Counted from the first letter of the stretch, positions 1 to 7,600 are shown. The stretch: DNA of 9,731 nt from JBCCWF01 sp038520475 (GCA_038520475.1 JBCBLF010000186.1:1-9731), one strand, 5' to 3'. Numbers and translations are program-made. The notes: a model not told the origin generated them from the sequence alone.

Positions 1-13
1 CCTATTAATTTCC

Positions 14-119
14 AGGACTTACGTATGTCATCAGAGGTACTGGGCTTTGAAAACGGATTTTCGCAGGCTGTGTCCGCGAAAATCTGTTCAACTGCAAACC
101 ATTAAACTGCGTAAGTTCT
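14..119. mobile_element. Possible MITE-like element with imperfect terminal inverted repeats
   Basis: The ends are AGGACTTACGTA (14-25) and TGCGTAAGTTCT (108-119). Reverse-complemented, the right end reads AGAACTTACGCA and matches the left at 10 of 12 positions. Inside lies a hairpin: GATTTTCGC (56-64) pairs perfectly with GCGAAAATC (76-84). AATTT occurs just outside both ends (7-11 and 121-125), which could be a target duplication, although 1-2 bases separate it from the repeats. No transposase is encoded. A roughly 106-bp element with paired ends and an internal hairpin fits a non-autonomous insertion sequence derivative. It could also be a chance structure or the remnant of an insertion sequence. 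The family is not identified. Confidence 0.35.
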
Positions 120-152
120 AAATTTATGGAAGATGTGATGCGTTGTTCCTAA

Positions 153-180
153 GAGATTCGACATCTGAGATTCGATATCT
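153..180. repeat. 14-bp tandem repeat, two copies
   Basis: GAGATTCGACATCT (153-166) is followed directly by GAGATTCGATATCT (167-180), identical at 13 of 14 positions. It lies about 205 bp upstream of the haloperoxidase start and just upstream of a promoter-like TATAAT. It could be a paired protein-binding site, since the copies are spaced about 1.3 helical turns apart, or a simple duplication. No function can be read from it. Confidence 0.5.
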
Positions 181-212
181 GATCAATGAAAGTTTAAAAA
201 TCTTATGAATTC

Positions 213-242
213 TGTGTCGTGTAAATCCTAGATGCGTATAAT
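213..242 (+). promoter_or_regulatory. Candidate promoter upstream of the haloperoxidase
   Basis: A perfect -10 hexamer TATAAT lies at 237-242. The best upstream hexamer at 18-bp spacing is TGTGTC (213-218), a poor -35 match. Transcription would start near 249 and leave a leader of about 135 nt before the ATG at 385. That leader contains the hairpin and the CTTGAG boxes described separately. The weak -35 suggests dependence on an activator or an alternative sigma factor, or a chance TATAAT. Confidence 0.35.
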
Positions 243-261
243 CTCTGGTCGGGAAAATACC

Positions 262-296
262 CTTGGGGGTACTGCGGCGATCGCCTCCAAGTTTTT
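262..296 (+). terminator. Intrinsic-terminator-like hairpin in the haloperoxidase leader
   Basis: CTTGGGGG (262-269) can pair with CCTCCAAG (284-291), giving 8 pairs with one G-U. The loop is 14 nt and TTTTT follows at 292-296. The shape is that of a Rho-independent terminator. It lies after the promoter-like TATAAT (237-242) and about 90 nt before the start codon. It may be an attenuator in the leader, the end of a short RNA, or the terminator of a gene to the left of the window. The HIP1 palindrome at 277-284 lies in the loop and the first base of the right arm, and could compete for pairing. Confidence 0.4.
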
Positions 297-300
297 AGAT

Positions 301-356
301 TTGACTTGAGTCAATCTTATTTTGAGATCCTCTCTCAAGCCTTGAGTCAGAGATCC
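301..356. promoter_or_regulatory. Cluster of CTTGAG boxes, candidate operator
   Basis: CTTGAGTCA occurs at 305-313 and again at 341-349, and each is followed by GAGATCC (324-330 and 350-356). The first copy sits in a dyad, TTGACT-TG-AGTCAA (301-314). The second forms CTCAAG-C-CTTGAG (334-346). Paired direct and inverted copies 36 bp apart, ending 17 bp before the ribosome binding site, suggest a site for a dimeric regulator of the haloperoxidase. TTGACT (301-306) also resembles a -35 box, but no good -10 follows at the right spacing. Confidence 0.3.
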
Positions 357-372
357 ATTCATCTTTCACCAA

Positions 373-378
373 AAGGAG
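373..378 (+). promoter_or_regulatory. Ribosome binding site of the haloperoxidase
   Basis: AAGGAG at 373-378 lies 6 bases before the ATG at 385. This is a near-ideal Shine-Dalgarno sequence and fixes the start of the haloperoxidase. It stands out because neither large - strand gene has one. Confidence 0.8.
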
Positions 379-384
379 CTCTCC

Positions 385-2268
385 ATGACTGATCGTCGTC
401 AGGAATCCTATGCTGTCCGAGTTGAGGCAGCAGAACTAGCCAGAAGTCGCAAACACCCCACCCATAAAGCGAACAGAGATGAGCAGCGATACGCTGGTGA
501 CCAATATTTCATGTCGTTCACGAAGGGATTACCCCACAATCCAGATACAGGGTTGTTGCAAGAAGCACAAGATTTCGTTGAATTTCGCCGTGCTATTGAT
601 GATGGCTTTATCGATCCATTTACAGATCGCGTCCGTCATGGTGCAAAATTCGCAGTTATCAACAACACTGTCCAACCGGTTCCAAATCCTTCGGCAACTT
701 TCAGACAATGGGAAGCCCCAACAGCTGGTGTCGTGTATGAGCTAGAAGGACCAGACGCTCAAGCAGTAACCATGGCTCCAGCACCTGACCTTTTAGATGC
801 ATGTGGTGCAAATCCAGAACTCGTTCTAGAAATGGCGGAGGTCTACGAGCTAGCAGTTCTGCGTGACCAACCTCTCAATGACTTTGAAGCAGGTTGTACA
901 AATCATAAAATTCAGGAATCGCTCGGTCGACTCAACGCGCTTAGCTATATCAGCAATCAAACTAGACGACCTCGTAAGGTTAATTGCACAACCGGACAAT
1001 TAGATTTCCAAACAGTCTTTCGCGGTTCTTCCCCTGGAGTAGAAATCGGGCCTTACCTGTCCCAGTTTTTATTGCTGGGCAGTCTAGATCGCAACGGTGG
1101 CGGGAATGTTGCACAAGGTCAAATCACTTATGGAGTTCTTCAAATTGATCAAAAGGTTCCTATTGCTGAGCCTGGTGTGAACTACATGATGACAATGGGT
1201 GAGTACGTTGACGTTCAGCGCGGCATTGACCCTCCTAATGAAACGTATGGCGCAACAAATGGTTCTCCTGTTGTTGCGCCCGCCCGCCCGCCGCGTCGAT
1301 TCATCTCAACGCCCCGTGATTTAGCAACATATGTGCATTACGACGAGCTCTACGAAGCATATTTGAATGCCTGTCTCATTCTCTTGGGCATGGGAACTCC
1401 ATTTGACACCGGATTCGACCACCTTTCTGGAAAAGGGGAAGCATCTAGTAATGGAGCAACTCGCCGAAATGCTGGTGGTTTTGCTCTCTATGGTGGTCCT
1501 CATATTTTGACCCTGGTGACAGAGGTAGCCACACGAGCTTTAAAGGCCGTCCGTTTTCAGAAATTCAACAATCACATTCGCTTACGCCCTGAGGCATTAG
1601 CTGCGAGAGTTGAACTTATCCGTAGAGCCAATCTCCCTGTAGGCGATCCTGACGCATTGCCAGCCAGCACTTTTGTGCCACCCACTCTCGTATCGGATGT
1701 TGGCTCATTTAGTCAAGAACTCGACACTATCGGTACTCTAGGGGCGATCGCCACGCTGACGGGCAACGGATCAAACTTCTTGCCCATGGCATTTCCAGAA
1801 GGCTCACCAATGCACCCAGCCTATGGCGCAGGCCATGCGACAGTTGCAGGTGCGTGTGTCACAATTCTGAAAGCGTTCTTTGACACAAGTGCTGTATTAG
1901 TTAGCACTCCTACTGGTGGAGTGTTTAAACGATTTAAGCCCGGCGATACGCCTGTTGTCTTTCGAGCCCCTGCTCTTCCTGATCCGATGAACGGAGGTGG
2001 AGCTCCTAATAGTGATCTCGTTGCTGACACAAATCCTGGTTGCTTCCTTACGTTAGAAGGTGAGCTAAACAAGCTTGCCGCAAATATATCAATTGGACGG
2101 AATATGGCAGGCGTCCACTACTTTAGCGACTACTACGACAGTCTTCGCATGGGTGAAGAGATTGCCATAGGCATCCTAGAAGAGCAGGCACTGACCTATC
2201 TCACGGATCCGTTTGTACTCTCTATTCCGACTTTCGATGGCGATATTGTTAGGATTGGTAACCGATGA
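385..2268 (+). CDS. Vanadium-dependent haloperoxidase (bromoperoxidase type)
   Basis: This enzyme family uses vanadate, H2O2 and halide to make hypohalous acid. The 627 residues follow the algal/cyanobacterial bromoperoxidase pattern from N-terminus to C-terminus, close to the usual ~600. The vanadate-binding set aligns with Corallina numbering almost residue for residue: K393 and R401 (8 apart, in QKFNNHIRLRPEA), H477, G483 and H484 (in HPAYGAGHA), then R572 and H578 (6 apart, in GRNMAGVH). H484 corresponds to the acid-base histidine and H578 to the vanadium ligand. A482 stands where Corallina has Ser483. The opening MTDRRQESYAVRVEAAELA and the stretch LEGPDAQAVTMAPAP also fit the family. 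No signal peptide or membrane segment is visible. The start is set by AAGGAG 6 bases upstream. The stop overlaps the ATG of a small downstream frame. Family membership is near certain; chloride, bromide or iodide preference cannot be read, though similarity to the algal type favours bromide. Confidence 0.96.
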   Translation: MTDRRQESYAVRVEAAELARSRKHPTHKANRDEQRYAGDQYFMSFTKGLPHNPDTGLLQEAQDFVEFRRAIDDGFIDPFTDRVRHGAKFAVINNTVQPVPNPSATFRQWEAPTAGVVYELEGPDAQAVTMAPAPDLLDACGANPELVLEMAEVYELAVLRDQPLNDFEAGCTNHKIQESLGRLNALSYISNQTRRPRKVNCTTGQLDFQTVFRGSSPGVEIGPYLSQFLLLGSLDRNGGGNVAQGQITYGVLQIDQKVPIAEPGVNYMMTMGEYVDVQRGIDPPNETYGATNGSPVVAPARPPRRFISTPRDLATYVHYDELYEAYLNACLILLGMGTPFDTGFDHLSGKGEASSNGATRRNAGGFALYGGPHILTLVTEVATRALKAVRFQKFNNHIRLRPEALAARVELIRRANLPVGDPDALPASTFVPPTLVSDVGSFSQELDTIGTLGAIATLTGNGSNFLPMAFPEGSPMHPAYGAGHATVAGACVTILKAFFDTSAVLVSTPTGGVFKRFKPGDTPVVFRAPALPDPMNGGGAPNSDLVADTNPGCFLTLEGELNKLAANISIGRNMAGVHYFSDYYDSLRMGEEIAIGILEEQALTYLTDPFVLSIPTFDGDIVRIGNR

Positions 2269-2543
2269 ATCGAACTCCACGCCGCCCGCTACGAACACAA
2301 CCGCCTTTGCGGGGGCGATCGGCAGCTTGCTCTTCAGCAGGACAGGCGATCGCGCCTCCGGTTGTTCGTCCGCGTCCCCCAATTGGCAGTCGCTTTCCAT
2401 CATCAACTTCCACTCGAAAGGAATATGGCGATAGTCCACCTGAGTTAAAGAAGCTGTTTAAGTGGTTGCTGAAGCTGTATCAACATCAGCCCAGGCGATT
2501 CAAATTCTTGTATCGACTTTTCCAATTCTTTGGACTCTCTTGA
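2265..2543 (+). CDS. Small, strongly basic protein coupled to the haloperoxidase
   Basis: I do not recognise this 92-residue frame. Its ATG overlaps the haloperoxidase stop as ATGA, the classic arrangement for translational coupling, and it ends 63 bases before a strong terminator hairpin. It accounts for a stretch that would otherwise be unexplained. About 19 residues are Lys or Arg and only 3 are Asp or Glu. Residues 1-45 are rich in Arg and Pro. Residues 58-92, beginning PPELKKLFKWLLKLY and ending FLYRLFQFFGLS, look like a cationic amphipathic helix with many aromatic residues, which could bind membranes, nucleic acid or an acidic partner. There is no separate ribosome binding site beyond the coupling. 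Two HIP1-like sites lie inside, so part of the frame could be chance coding in a 3' untranslated region. Confidence 0.5.
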   Translation: MNRTPRRPLRTQPPLRGRSAACSSAGQAIAPPVVRPRPPIGSRFPSSTSTRKEYGDSPPELKKLFKWLLKLYQHQPRRFKFLYRLFQFFGLS

Positions 2544-2606
2544 CGAATCCGAACAGGCAAATTGCGATATCGCTATGCTGTCATGACTTGAAGTTATCAT
2601 GACTTT

Positions 2607-2640
2607 GAAAGTGAGCGCCCCTTCCGGGGCGCTCACTTTC
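2607..2640. terminator. Bidirectional hairpin terminator between convergent genes
   Basis: GAAAGTGAGCGCCCC (2607-2621) and GGGGCGCTCACTTTC (2626-2640) form a perfect 15-bp stem with a 4-nt loop (TTCC on +, GGAA on -, the latter a GNRA-type tetraloop). On the + strand the arm ends in CTTTC and TATCTT follows, giving a modest U-rich tail. It lies 63 bases after the small basic frame and 110 bases beyond the stop of the convergent - strand gene. It can therefore serve both units. Confidence 0.85.
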
Positions 2641-2750
2641 TATCTTCCATATGGCTATAACGCTTTCAAAATAACGTTCTGTAGCAGTACACATACAGCT
2701 CTGGATATGTATTTTTGAGGAAACAGTGTTACGGTGTTGCCGCAATCGGA

Positions 2751-4244
2751 TTATCCTGCAACGTAGGTACCGATTGGATGAGTCACTAGATGAAGGGCAT
2801 GCATCGGTGCATCTGAATTCGATGAACGAGTTGTACTTGACTCCATCAAAGACTCCGATTCTGGAAATAGAGGATGTTCCTGAAAAAATGCTTGAACATC
2901 TACAGGCGTCGCTCGATCGTCGCCAGTCAACACATAAAAATGCATTCCAGCGTTGCAGGGCGCATTAGATGCTTGTTTTGCAGACTGCATCAACGCGCGA
3001 GCCTGACGCAGTATAAGATTATGACTCGTATCTAGCCAATCCCACTGATCGCTTTGAAATCTGATGGATTGATCTCGAATCTCTAAAAAACGAACACCAG
3101 GAAATCCTCGCTTCAAATTACTCCAGTTCCGAGTCCCGCCTGCACTATAACTTTCATTGAACTTGGAGTGAGATAAGAGCGTAATGTTCGACCAATGAGA
3201 TGAATGGGTCTGCTCAAGGGCTCGATAGGTCACTTCCATGTGCCCGCCCTCTAGCATTAAAACTTTCTCACCCGAATTGAAAAGATCAACCAGCTTTTGA
3301 ATGCCATCGTCTAAACCTGCTTCATAATCACAGGTTTGGATGCCAAGCGTCTCAGCAAACGCTGCACTTGCCTGCATACCGCGAACAAAGTCTGGCACAC
3401 TAGCTTGTCCTAGATTGTTGTTATAGAAAAAAATTGACTTTTCCTGTAGACCTGCTGCCTTCATCAGGGCTGCTGCAATCGGGAGTGCGGCAATATCGTC
3501 TCGATCTCGGTTATTTCCAGCAAAGTGCGAAATGATGTGATCAAACTGCTCACTTAAATTTGTGTGTTGGAGTATGGGCGTTTGAGGAGCTTGCTCGTGC
3601 TCAATTGGAGTATGGTCGAATAGGGGACTTAATAAGGCTAATTCACGATTGTTCTCATCGTTTTCTACATCGAATAGCTGAGGAGTCATCATGCTCTGTA
3701 ACTCAGCTCCCAATTCCTCAATATCAATTGACGTCTCTGAATCAATATTGACTAACTCATGACCCAACTCATGAATCATGTCGTCGATTGCTAATTCAAC
3801 CTGTTCCGAATTCCCAGATGATTCATCCGATAGCGACTCAATCTCTGATATGGAATCGAGTTCTGGAATCTGCTCAGTTGTGGGTGCTACTTGAGTCATT
3901 GATGTCGAATCAGAGCTTGAGGGGATCAACGATTCGGGGTGAAGGATTCTTACCGTTTCCGAGTCATTCTCATTCGACGAATGGTCTGCTGGTCGTCGAT
4001 GATTCTCACAGGATGTCAGCCGATTCGTTTCGCTATTTTTCAATGATTTTGAGAATGAAAGCTGGGAGTCTGAATGTGCGTCGGCTTGATGCTGATTGAC
4101 CAAACGATGGTCAGCTGTATCCATTGATGTCTGCCATTGACCATCTTTTTGAGCACGCCCCAACTGCGTGAGAGACTCAGATGATGAACGATGGGGCCTA
4201 GACGAGCCGAGTCTAGACCAAAAGGTTCGTGAATGATTAGGCAT
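2751..4244 (-). CDS. Nucleoside-hydrolase-like domain protein with long disordered N-terminus
   Basis: This 497-residue protein has two parts. Residues 1-230 are low complexity, rich in Ser, Glu, Asp and His, and look disordered; they include a basic start (MPNHSRTFWSRLGSSRPHR). Residues 235-455 form a compact domain resembling proteins found with large extracellular polysaccharide proteins in cyanobacteria and planctomycetes, and distantly the nucleoside-hydrolase-like domain of cellulose-binding Sde182. Supporting motifs are the acidic cluster GNNRDRDDIAALP (243-255; D247, D249, D250), recalling the DxDxxxDD calcium site of nucleoside hydrolases, then FFYNNN (272-277), LEGGHMEVTYRALEQ (331-345), SHSKFNESY (358-366) and AGMHFYVLTGDD (432-443). 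No signal peptide is visible. The start lacks a ribosome binding site, so M41 is an alternative. It lies 409 bp downstream of the DUF5060 gene on the same strand, which suggests a shared role. The fold assignment is my inference from motifs; the substrate is unknown. Confidence 0.8.
   Translation of the reverse strand: MPNHSRTFWSRLGSSRPHRSSSESLTQLGRAQKDGQWQTSMDTADHRLVNQHQADAHSDSQLSFSKSLKNSETNRLTSCENHRRPADHSSNENDSETVRILHPESLIPSSSDSTSMTQVAPTTEQIPELDSISEIESLSDESSGNSEQVELAIDDMIHELGHELVNIDSETSIDIEELGAELQSMMTPQLFDVENDENNRELALLSPLFDHTPIEHEQAPQTPILQHTNLSEQFDHIISHFAGNNRDRDDIAALPIAAALMKAAGLQEKSIFFYNNNLGQASVPDFVRGMQASAAFAETLGIQTCDYEAGLDDGIQKLVDLFNSGEKVLMLEGGHMEVTYRALEQTHSSHWSNITLLSHSKFNESYSAGGTRNWSNLKRGFPGVRFLEIRDQSIRFQSDQWDWLDTSHNLILRQARALMQSAKQASNAPCNAGMHFYVLTGDDRATPVDVQAFFQEHPLFPESESLMESSTTRSSNSDAPMHALHLVTHPIGTYVAG
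4198..4216. repeat. 19-bp inverted repeat, copy 1 (inside the gene start)
   Basis: CTAGACGAGCCGAGTCTAG has perfect 6-bp arms, CTAGAC and GTCTAG, around 7 bases. It falls in codons 10-16 of the nucleoside-hydrolase-like gene. A second copy 227 bp upstream matches it at 16 of 19 positions. Two such copies around a promoter region are the usual arrangement for an operator pair with DNA looping, but a duplicated sequence of another origin is possible. Confidence 0.45.
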
Positions 4245-4398
4245 GATACTGACCGAGTGAATCCTCTGAGCAAGTTAAGACAGCACGTGTCTCGTTAGTA
4301 ATCAACTTGGTAGTAGTGCAAACCCTTAAATTTCACACAATGTCAACAATCATCGGTGTAGCGATCGCGACATGGCAGAGATGTTTTGTTGCCAACTC

Positions 4399-4427
4399 AA
4401 TATATACAAGCTGGCTTACCCACACTA
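4399..4427 (-). promoter_or_regulatory. Possible promoter of the nucleoside-hydrolase-like gene
   Basis: On the - strand TATATT lies at 4404-4399, a 5/6 match to a -10 box. The -35 position at 17-bp spacing (4427-4422) has no good match. The inverted repeat at 4425-4443 overlaps this -35 position, as expected for a promoter controlled by a regulator bound there. Transcription would start near 4392 and leave a leader of about 148 nt. A perfect TTGACA on the - strand at 4346-4341 is another -35 candidate, but no -10 follows it at 16-19 bp. Confidence 0.25.
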
Positions 4428-4443
4428 GACGAGACTAGTCTAG
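4425..4443. repeat. 19-bp inverted repeat, copy 2 (intergenic)
   Basis: CTAGACGAGACTAGTCTAG has the same arms (CTAGAC, GTCTAG), the same 7-base spacing and the same GAG after the left arm as the copy at 4198-4216. Its core also contains the 10-bp palindrome AGACTAGTCT (4432-4441). It lies about 180 bp upstream of the nucleoside-hydrolase-like gene and overlaps the -35 position of a possible promoter. Confidence 0.45.
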
Positions 4444-4653
4444 CAATGTTCCCATGATATATAGCTTGAGCCATTTAGGCTAGGACACCGAGTATCAGCC
4501 AGTTCCTGGACGCACGCACAACCACAACCATGCTCTAAAACTGATGGCGATGGCTATGAAAGGATGATCTGAGAACAATTCAGGAGTCAGCCGTTCAATC
4601 GAGGCTGTTCTATTGGTTAGGAGACGTACAAAACAGCCGCAGCTTTAGGATGA

Positions 4654-7600
4654 TTAAGATATGCTGTCAGCGGCGATCGCTAGCGTATCCATCTGTGGAG
4701 TATCAGGATTCAAGATATCGGCTGATCGATTCAGCGGATCACTCGCACCAGCAGTTTGTTCAAATAGCTCAATGTTTCTGAACTCACTGACAGCACCTGG
4801 GTTCGCCACATCATGATCGTTACCCAACGTTAGATACATCATTTCTCCAGTCATGTAGTCACCCACTGGAATCTCGAAAGACTGCCAGCCTGAATCCGTC
4901 ACATAGGTGGCGAAGTCGCTGTTGCCCCAATCTTGTACCCCGAAGAGTTGGAAACTGTTTTGGCGATCGCCGCTACTAATCGAATTATCGGTGTCGAAAC
5001 CGATGGAGTGGATGTCACCTTCGGCATCACTTCGAAACTCGAAACTCAACATGGTTTCTGGCGTCATCGTGTACGGCACACCAAGTTTTCTCCAGCCATT
5101 GCCTTCCAGTTGAACCGTGGTGTTATTCGACGATAGAGATGTTTCTAAGCCCTTGTTTTGACGGCTGCCACCATAGGCTTGTAGTTCAGACAAATCCATG
5201 ACCGTCTGATCTGAGGACAAACCAGGCTCACCCTCGACAGCCGGTTCACCACTGCCAGACGATTGACTATCAGAAGATTGCCCCATCTCTTGCTCGTCAT
5301 CCATCGCCTTGTTGTTCTTCTTGCCACAGTTACATACAGGACCACCTGTCACGGGACAGGGCCCTTGGACATCATCATCTTGCTCGTTATCTAGCGTTTC
5401 GTTTGCATCAGGAGAGAGTCCGTCGGTTACAGGTGGGGGCGTCGTCACACCCATACTGGGCATCTCCATTTCTAGGCTGTTACCGGAATCAACAGTCTGC
5501 TCTGACGGAGAATCACTTGCTAAAGATGTGTCGATAACGGAGTAGCTTAACTCAACGGTTCCCACCTGCTCCCCTGCTGCGCGATCGCGGCTGTAGGCGG
5601 TTGCCTTAAGGTCAAAACTGCCAACGCTTAACGCTTTTCCTCTGAAATCACTGTTGATATCACCAAACAGCGCATAAGGAACAATATTTTCAGTTTGGGT
5701 ACCGAGACTCGATTCAAATCGAACGCTCTCAACCGCATCTGCCGACGTATGACTGGCATTCACGGTTGCTTTGATATTGTATTGATTCACGTCCAATCCA
5801 TTGAGATCAATGGTGCTGTTCACACTTAGGTTCTCATACCCGTCAACGACTTGATCGGTTTCTGCGTCAACCAGCGCAAAGGTCATCAGCGATTCTGCTG
5901 GTTCCGGTGTCGGCTCTGGCGCGGGGTCGGGGTCGGGCGCTGGCTCGGGGTCTGGTGTCGGGTCGGGGTCGGGCGTTGGCTCGGGGTCGGGCGTTGGCTC
6001 GGGGTCGGGTGTTGGCTCGGGGTCGGGCGTCGGAGTTGGATCTGGTTCAGGCTCCGGTGTGGGATCTGGCTCGGGCGTAGGTTCAGGATCTGGCTCCGGT
6101 TCCGGTGTGGGATCTGGTGCTGGATTACTATCTTTCACCGGAGATTCAGCAAGGGTCGCATCTTTCAAAAATCCATCATTGCTGAGGGTGACACGATCCA
6201 GCACATACCCATCAGATCGCCCTGAAATTTCAAGGCGATATTGGGTGTCAGCGTCCAAATTCACGGTTGCCTGAGACTTCTTATGATTGGCGTCGAAGGT
6301 TGTCCCCCATCTCAAGTCACCATCGGAGCTGCCCAAACCTGTGAACAGTTTCGTTGGCTGTCGAACGACGTCTCCAGTTTCAGCGTTAACAATAGAAACG
6401 TACGCATCATTTCCGGTATCCGTGCGTTCTTTTCCGCCCGTGCCATTCTCATAGCGATCGCTCGCGTTCATCACTGATTTAATCCGGCCTGAGCGTAATG
6501 CAATGTTGTAGGCACCAGACTCATCAGTTTCAAAGGTATAGCTTAAGGTCTGGCCATCTGGCACTTTGCCGTAGCTGCTTTTTGCCGCATCCCACAGGAG
6601 TGCCGTTTCGCCATCCACTGAGACGCTTTCCCAATCACCCACGGGCGTTGCAGACTCAGCCTCTAAAACAAGCTGACCATTTTGAGCCTCAAACACTGGG
6701 TCCTCACCGCCTGGTGCCGGGGCAGGATCTGGCATCGGATCGGGAGTAGGATCTGGATCGGGAGTTGGACTCGGATCAGGATCTGGCGTTGGGTCTGGTG
6801 TTGGCGCTGGAGCCGCATTATCAATAACGCTGTAGGTCAAATCAGATGTGCCAACTACGCTACCTCGACCACCCGATTGTGTGTAGGCGATCGCCTCAAG
6901 TGTTATCTCACCTTCTGTAAGTGCTTTGCCCGCAAAATCACCGCTGGAATCTCCGAACAGTGCATAGGGCACCACGCTCTCTGTTTGGGACCCAAACGGA
7001 GAATTGAATTTGACACTCTTCACTGACCCTGCATCGGGGTGATTCGGATTAATGTGAGCAACAATGCTGAACTGGGTCACATCCAGCCCATCCAGGTTGA
7101 TGGTGCTGGTATTCGCCAGATTTTCATAGCCTGCAACCGGCTCATCCGTCTCAGCATTGACCAAACTAAAGGTCATCAGTTCGCTGCCATCCACAGGACC
7201 TGGCGACGGATCTGGAGTTGGATCTGGATCTGGTGTCGGGTCCGGATCTGGGGTTGGGTCCGGATCTGGTGTCGGGTCCGGGTCAGGTTGGGGTGTTGGT
7301 GGGACACTGCCTGGCTTGTCTGGCAACTCACTGTTTCGAACAAACAGCACCCAATCCTTTCCGGTTTGTTGGGGAGCACTGCCAACACTCTGCACTGCAC
7401 CGCCTTGTACCTGACCACCATCAATGAGTTCGCCGCCCTCACGGGGGTTGTACCAAAAGACATCAAAGGTCTCACCCGCCTGCCCGCTGAGATCAAGCGT
7501 CACATTGTTGGCTTCACCGTAGGGCAAATAGGACACGTAATACTCGCCGTCCTTTGCCATCACGTAGTCCTTATTCGTCTGGGTGAGGTTATCTGCCTCT

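Larger units (their letters stand above)
4245..4653. other. 409-bp intergenic region between the two - strand genes
   Basis: No convincing gene is visible on either strand. It holds the inverted repeat at 4425-4443, a -10-like TATATT (4404-4399, - strand), a HIP1 site (4361-4368) and a small dyad AGACA-N5-TGTCT with CACGTG at its core (4278-4292). Just after the stop of the DUF5060 gene, GGCTGTT (4603-4609) and AACAGCC (4632-4638) can pair across 22 bases. On the - strand no U tract follows, so it is at best a weak terminator. The gap is long enough that the downstream gene probably has its own promoter. Confidence 0.5.

Noticed and set aside
2213..2434. 73-residue + strand frame overlapping the haloperoxidase end
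   Set aside because: It overlaps the real gene for over 50 bases, lacks a ribosome binding site, and the frame at 2265 has better coupling and better fit to the terminator.
2580..2605. GTCATGAC palindrome and repeated TCATGACTT before the terminator
   Set aside because: The copies are short and imperfect and lie in the tail between gene and terminator, so there is no reason to assign a function.
3759..3773. HELGH zincin-type motif (H158-H162) in the nucleoside-hydrolase-like protein
   Set aside because: It lies in a Ser/Glu/Asp-rich disordered stretch, without a third zinc ligand or peptidase context, so it is most likely chance.
5851..6225. 124-residue + strand frame rich in Gly, Trp, Arg and Val opposite linker 3
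   Set aside because: It is the antisense shadow of the Pro/Asp/Glu linker repeat. Repetitive DNA keeps several frames open.
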